Shown here in pieces: positions 5,871-9,441 of a stretch of 9,441 nt of DNA (within the stretch, counting starts at the first letter, position 1; every line of letters starts with the position of its first letter). The position numbers and the translations under genes are program-made. A model generated the notes under the pieces. That model was not told where the DNA came from and did no database searches. It saw only the letters and a program-made list of their open reading frames with translations. The stretch comes from Candidatus Latescibacterota bacterium (GTDB lineage Bacteria; Latescibacterota; UBA2968; UBA8231): positions 1 through 9,441 of the forward strand of contig JAJDTN010000260.1 in NCBI GenBank assembly GCA_022827165.1, in the 5' to 3' direction.

Positions 5871-7105
5871 TCGCTCACCTGTGCCGCCTCGCCTGGAACC
5901 GCCGGCGGAGCCACCTGCTCCTGGTGGCCGAGCTCTTCCTGTCCTTCCTGGTGCTCGCGCCCCTGACCGCCGGCTGGGTGCTCTTCGTCGCGGAGCGGCT
6001 CAAGCCCCTCGGCTTCGAGCACGAGAACGTCTGGTCCAGCCGTCTGAGTGACTCGGATCTCTTCGGCGACGCCCCCGAGGAGTCCGCGGCAGCGTTCCGG
6101 CGCAATGTCGAGCTGGCCCGGGGGGAGATGCTGGCCGTCGACGGAGTCCAGGCCGTGGCCCTGGCCACCGACGCACCCCTCCGCTTCTCCAGTTCCTGGA
6201 ACGGGATCAGCTCCGTCCATCTGTCGGACGATGGTCTGGAGGCCCTGGGACTGCGGCTGCTCGACGGACGCTGGTTCGAGGACGAGGACGAGGCCTTCGA
6301 CTGGACCCCGGCGGTCATCGACCGGGAGCTGAGCCGCGCCCTCTTCGGCGATGAGGACCCTCTGGGCCGGGCGATCAGCGACTCCCCCGTGATCGAGGTG
6401 GAGAACGAGTACAATCCCCCCCGGCCGGACCGGGTCCGCGTCGTCGGCGTGGTGGAGAGCTGCTTCTACTACGGAAAATACCAGGACGTGGAGCTGCCGG
6501 GGTTCGTCTTCCTGCGTCTCTCCGACGAATGGCTGGCCAGCCCCATGCAGAGCTGGGTCGTCTTCCTCGTCAACGCCTCTCCAGGATCCGGACCGGACTT
6601 CGGCGAGAGGCTCCGGTCCAAGGTCCGGGAGGTCCTTCCCGCGGGAGGGTCCGTGGACTTCGGGGTCCAGTCCCTGAGCCAGCTTCGGGAGGAGGCGAGC
6701 GGGCACCGGCTCACGCTCCTGGCCTTCATCGCCGTCATCAGCGGCCTGATGATGCTCATGGTGGCCCTCGGCCTGACCGGCATCATGTGGCAGAACGTGC
6801 GCCGCCGCACCCGCGAGATCGGCATCCGCCGCGCCGTGGGGGCGCCCGCCGGCCGCATCTACGGCCAGTTCCTCGGCGAGCTGGCGGTGCTGGTCACCGC
6901 GGCCATCGCCCTGGGCTGCGTGCCCCTCCTCCAGCTGGGCCTGCTGGACATGGTGCTGGGGAGCCGGGTGCCGGGCCTCGTGGCGGCCGCCGGCGTGGGG
7001 GCCACGGCCCTGGCCCTCTACCTGGGGGTGATGCTGTGCGGCCTCTATCCGAGCTGGCTGGCGGCGCGCGTGAGGCCGGCCGAGGCCCTGCACCACGAGT
7101 CGTGA
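5867..7105 (+). CDS. ABC permease B1, FtsX/MacB family, partner of A1
   Basis: A 412-residue permease with the same membrane plan as A1 but clearly divergent in sequence. TM1 is at about 16-42. The periplasmic domain spans about 43-281, with LGLRLLDGRWFEDED at 127-141, ALFGDEDPLGRAI at 158-170 and RVRVVGVVESC at 189-199. TM2 is at about 282-308, then the coupling segment RTREIGIRRAVGAPAGRIYG (314-333), TM3 (about 335-360) and TM4 (about 368-394), ending YPSWLAARVRPAEAL. The ATG at 5867 overlaps the A1 stop (ATGA), with GGGAGGGAG just upstream inside A1, so the two chains are probably made in equal amounts and form a heterodimer, as LolC and LolE do. The start [14 protein letters not shown] recurs as MIRHLCKIVWNRKR in the truncated gene at 8913, which marks the two as paralogues. 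The stop is followed by 31 non-coding bases before the next gene. Confidence 0.88.
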   Translation: MIAHLCRLAWNRRRSHLLLVAELFLSFLVLAPLTAGWVLFVAERLKPLGFEHENVWSSRLSDSDLFGDAPEESAAAFRRNVELARGEMLAVDGVQAVALATDAPLRFSSSWNGISSVHLSDDGLEALGLRLLDGRWFEDEDEAFDWTPAVIDRELSRALFGDEDPLGRAISDSPVIEVENEYNPPRPDRVRVVGVVESCFYYGKYQDVELPGFVFLRLSDEWLASPMQSWVVFLVNASPGSGPDFGERLRSKVREVLPAGGSVDFGVQSLSQLREEASGHRLTLLAFIAVISGLMMLMVALGLTGIMWQNVRRRTREIGIRRAVGAPAGRIYGQFLGELAVLVTAAIALGCVPLLQLGLLDMVLGSRVPGLVAAAGVGATALALYLGVMLCGLYPSWLAARVRPAEALHHES

Positions 7106-7123
7106 CTACACGTTTCGCAGAGA

Positions 7124-7129
7124 AAGGAG
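7124..7129 (+). promoter_or_regulatory. Ribosome binding site AAGGAG before the GTG start of protein X
   Basis: AAGGAG lies 7 bases before the GTG at 7137 and supports that start. From there the translation opens with a clean signal peptide (MKSALTILLLGLVG). Confidence 0.65.
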
Positions 7130-7136
7130 AGATATC

Positions 7137-7628
7137 GTGAAATCAGCATTGACGATTCTACTGCTTGGTCTTGTGGGTTTCCCCGGGTCCGTCGCCGTGC
7201 ACGGTGAAGCGCTGCTTGAGCCACCCGGCCAGAGGCGGCACCTGGGATTCGTGCTGGCCCAGGGTCCGTCCGGGGAACCCCAGCCCGTCCTGCCGGGATA
7301 CTCGCGGGAACAGGGCACGCTCGACGGGGAGGTGGCCGCCGAGTTCAAGGGGACCCGGTGGTGGTGGGTGTCCGGCTTCGTATGCGGCTTCAGCATCGTC
7401 GGCCTGTTCGTGTGCGACGGATACACTCCGAGCGAGGGCTCGGTAACGAAGAAGGAATACCAGGCCATCCGGGGGAAGGGCATCGAGTATGTCCAGGGTT
7501 ACCGGGAAGGCCATGGGAAGCATCTTCGCAAGAGGAGAGCGGAGAGCCGCGATGACGGCTTCTTCTGGGGACTGGTCTCGGTGCTCGGGGTGGTCGCCGT
7601 GAAGGGCACCCTCGGGGTCCTCGACTGA
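7137..7628 (+). CDS. Small membrane protein of unknown function (X) with signal peptide, between two permease pairs
   Basis: I do not recognise this 163-residue protein as a named family. Seen: an N-terminal signal peptide or signal anchor (about 1-23, MKSALTILLLGLVGFPGSVA, possible cleavage after VHG); a Pro/Gly-rich stretch (about 24-60); DGEVAAEFKGT (63-73); a hydrophobic segment starting with three tryptophans (WWWVSGFVCGFSIVGLFVC, 75-93); a basic, Tyr-rich loop with IEYVQGYREGHGKHLRKRR (116-134); and a second hydrophobic segment (about 141-160, FFWGLVSVLGVVAV). The 'Y..GY..G...R.KR' spacing reminds me of small uncharacterised two-helix membrane proteins in other bacteria, but I cannot name one. 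It starts with GTG at 7137 after a good ribosome binding site, and its first codons are more AT-rich than the neighbouring genes. Its position inside the operon, directly between the A1-B1 and A2-B2 pairs, suggests an accessory or substrate-related role in the exporter; that is inference from context only. Confidence 0.75.
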   Translation: MKSALTILLLGLVGFPGSVAVHGEALLEPPGQRRHLGFVLAQGPSGEPQPVLPGYSREQGTLDGEVAAEFKGTRWWWVSGFVCGFSIVGLFVCDGYTPSEGSVTKKEYQAIRGKGIEYVQGYREGHGKHLRKRRAESRDDGFFWGLVSVLGVVAVKGTLGVLD

Positions 7629-7665
7629 CCATGCCCACGGGTACCCTTTCACGCGGGAGGTCGTC

Positions 7666-8916
7666 ATGCTGAAGAACTACATGAAGATGGCCCTCAAGGT
7701 GCTGCTGCGGCGCAAGCTCTTCACCTGCATCAGCCTCTTCACCATCAGCTTCACCCTCATGGTGCTGATGGTGGCGGCGTCCTTGTTCGACCACCTCTTC
7801 GGCTCTTTCCCGCCGGAGACGCGCTCGGACCGCACGCTGCTGCTGAGCTCCATGAAAGGGGAACACGACGAGTCGACGGGCTATCGCCTCCAGGGGCCGA
7901 GCTTCGCCTTCCTCGAGCGCTACGTCTACCCCCTGGCCCATGCGGAGAGGGTCGCCGTCTACAGTGCCACCGCCACGGCGACGACCTTCCGCGGGGGCGA
8001 GAAGATCGAGTCGCAGCTCAAGTGCACGGACGGGGCCTTCTGGGAGATCCTCGAGTTCGACTTCCTCGAGGGCCGCCCGTACTCGGAGCAGGAGGTGGAG
8101 GAGGGCCGCCGGGTGGCGGTGATCAACGAGGCGACGCGCCGCGTGTTCTTCGGGGAAGAGCAGGCCGTGGGCCGTTACATCGACCTCAAGGACCTCTCTT
8201 TCCGCGTCGTCGGGGTCGTGCCCGACGTGCCGGCCTTCCGCCTCGTTCCCTTCGCCGACATCTGGGTGCCCCACAGCGCCTTCGAGTCGGACGCGTACCG
8301 GCGCTACGACTCGGTCTTCGGACACTTCCAGGCGCTGATCCTGGCGCCGGGCGCGGCGGCGATCCCCCTCATCCAAGAGGAGTTCGCCGACGTGCTCACG
8401 CGCGTCGAGTACCCCAATCCCGGCGAGATCAACCGCCTGAGCGGCGGTCCGACGACGCTGCTGGACATGGTGGCGAACATCGTCTTCACCCTGGGCACGG
8501 TGACCGGCCGCGGGCTCATGGTGCTCGTCGTCGTTCTCGCCCTGCTCTTCATGCTGCTGCCGGTGGTCAGCCTGGTCAACATCAACACCACCCGCATCCT
8601 CGAGCGCGCCTCCGAGATCGGCGTGCGCAAGGCCTTCGGCGGCTCGTCGCTGACCCTGGTGGGTCAGTTCCTGGCGGAGAACGTCATCCTCACGCTCCTG
8701 GGCGGGGCCCTGGGGCTGGCCCTCGCCTGGCTGGTCCTGCAGATGCTCGGCGCCGCCGCCATCGTGCAGTACGCCGAGTTCCAGCTCAATCACCGCATCT
8801 TCCTCTACGGGCTGACGATGACCCTGCTCTTCGGTCTCGTCTCCGGCGTCTGGCCGGCGTGGAAGATGTCGCGCCTCCATGTCGTCGAAGCCTTCCGAAG
8901 GAGGAAGCAGCAATGA
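7666..8916 (+). CDS. ABC permease A2, FtsX/MacB family, paralogue of A1
   Basis: A 416-residue FtsX/MacB-type permease: MLKNYMKMALKVLLRRK, TM1 (about 19-41), a periplasmic domain (about 42-280) with FWEILEFDFLEGRPYS at 125-140 and FRVVGVVPDVPAF at 179-191, TM2 (about 282-306), coupling segment RASEIGVRKAFGGS (314-327), TM3 (about 330-362) and TM4 (about 377-399), ending WPAWKMSRLHVVEAF. It aligns with A1 along its whole length: residues 290-327 match A1 305-342 at 26 of 38 positions by hand. The closest conservation is in TM1, the coupling segment and the C-terminal WPAWKM.RLH, the parts that contact the ATPase and partner; the periplasmic domain differs more. The ATG at 7666 is 5 bases after GGGAGG (7655-7660) and 37 bases after protein X. 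The stop overlaps permease B2 by ATGA, as in the first pair. It probably uses the same upstream ATPase, as no other is in view. Confidence 0.9.
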   Translation: MLKNYMKMALKVLLRRKLFTCISLFTISFTLMVLMVAASLFDHLFGSFPPETRSDRTLLLSSMKGEHDESTGYRLQGPSFAFLERYVYPLAHAERVAVYSATATATTFRGGEKIESQLKCTDGAFWEILEFDFLEGRPYSEQEVEEGRRVAVINEATRRVFFGEEQAVGRYIDLKDLSFRVVGVVPDVPAFRLVPFADIWVPHSAFESDAYRRYDSVFGHFQALILAPGAAAIPLIQEEFADVLTRVEYPNPGEINRLSGGPTTLLDMVANIVFTLGTVTGRGLMVLVVVLALLFMLLPVVSLVNINTTRILERASEIGVRKAFGGSSLTLVGQFLAENVILTLLGGALGLALAWLVLQMLGAAAIVQYAEFQLNHRIFLYGLTMTLLFGLVSGVWPAWKMSRLHVVEAFRRRKQQ

Positions 8917-9441
8917 TCCGCCACCTGTGCAAGATCGTCTGGAACCGCAAGAGGGCGAACGCCCTGACGGCCCTGCAGATCTTCATCTCCTTCGTGCTCC
9001 TCTTCGTCACCCTCTCCCTCGCCCTGGACAAGGCCGGCAACTACCGGCGGCCCCTGGGGTACTCCTACGAGGACCGATGGGTCGTGGTCTTCCACCCGGA
9101 CCGGATGATGGAGCCGGAGGGCGGGGCGGCCCCCGTCAGCCGCGAGCAGGTCTACCTGGCCCTGCGCGGGTTCGACTGGGTCGAGTCGGTCTCCCACGCC
9201 GAGTACATGTCCCTTCCCTTCGCCTTCGGTCTCCAGGCCCAGTTCATGGTCGACGGCCGCTTCGTCTCCAACGGCGCCGTCTCCGACGAGTTCCACCATA
9301 CCCTCGGGCTCGAGGTGGTGAACGGACGGTGGTTCGGCGAGGAGGACGCGGCCCTCGACTGGGACCCGGTCGTCATCACCCGGCCCCTCGCCGAGGCCCT
9401 CTTCGGCGGCGAGGATCCCCTCGGCCGGCGGATCGAGGAGT
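8913..9441 (+). CDS. ABC permease B2, FtsX/MacB family, paralogue of B1 (3' end outside window)
   Basis: The frame from the ATG at 8913 stays open to the window end and gives the first 176 residues of a protein expected to be about 410 long. Seen: MIRHLCKIVWNRKRAN, one membrane segment (about 17-38, TALQIFISFVLLFVTLSLAL), then the start of a periplasmic domain with LGLEVVNGRWFGEEDAALDW (131-150) and ALFGGEDPLGRRI (162-174). The block 131-174 matches B1 127-170 at 28 of 44 positions by hand, so this is the B-type partner. The start overlaps the A2 stop (ATGA), with AGGAGG about 10 bases upstream inside A2. The coupling segment and last three helices lie beyond the window, so intactness cannot be judged. 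Expected role: second half of the A2-B2 heterodimer. Confidence 0.85.
   Translation, partial: MIRHLCKIVWNRKRANALTALQIFISFVLLFVTLSLALDKAGNYRRPLGYSYEDRWVVVFHPDRMMEPEGGAAPVSREQVYLALRGFDWVESVSHAEYMSLPFAFGLQAQFMVDGRFVSNGAVSDEFHHTLGLEVVNGRWFGEEDAALDWDPVVITRPLAEALFGGEDPLGRRIEE

Noticed and set aside
4494..8913. Three long minus-strand open frames (4494-5837, 5762-7096, 7390-8913) opposite the permease genes
   Set aside because: They mirror the + strand genes almost end to end, are rich in His/Gln/Glu/Gly/Arg repeats and contain no recognisable domain or membrane segments. This is typical antisense openness in GC-rich DNA.

Overview
The window is about 9.4 kb of very GC-rich DNA. Every gene I can support lies on the + strand, in two blocks separated by about 570 bp of non-coding sequence. 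Tightly packed genes, ATGA stop/start overlaps, GGAG-type ribosome binding sites and a periplasm-spanning membrane-fusion protein point to a high-GC Gram-negative bacterium. Acidobacteriota or a related environmental phylum is plausible, but nothing in the window fixes the taxon. I see no tRNA, rRNA, CRISPR array, transposase or attachment site.

Block 1 (1-2048) is a two-gene metabolic unit. It holds the C-terminal 140 residues of a phytanoyl-CoA dioxygenase (PhyH)-type Fe(II)/2-oxoglutarate oxygenase, whose stop overlaps the start of a complete 542-residue thiamine-diphosphate enzyme of the acetolactate-synthase-like family. The pairing resembles the hydroxylate-then-cleave logic of fatty-acid alpha-oxidation, but the substrate cannot be read from the sequence. 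A strong GC-rich hairpin follows 12 bases after the stop. It is followed by a C-rich, G-poor stretch that looks like a Rho-loading (rut) region.

The spacer (2049-2616) holds that hairpin, the C-rich tract, two small inverted repeats and a sigma-54-like element next to the next gene's ribosome binding site. I see no gene in it.

Block 2 (2617 to beyond the right edge) is an ABC export operon of the split MacA/MacB or LolCDE type. In order it has a membrane-fusion protein, a stand-alone ATPase, FtsX/MacB-type permease A1, permease B1, a small unrecognised membrane protein X, permease A2, and permease B2 (cut by the window end). A1 and A2 are clearly paralogous, and so are B1 and B2. In both pairs the A stop overlaps the B start by ATGA. 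The operon therefore looks like a duplicated heterodimeric permease module (A1-B1-X-A2-B2), with only one ATPase and one fusion protein visible. The likely reading is two alternative permease cores sharing one motor and one periplasmic adaptor. The substrate is unknown. The orphan protein X between the two modules and the duplication itself are the most interesting parts of the window.
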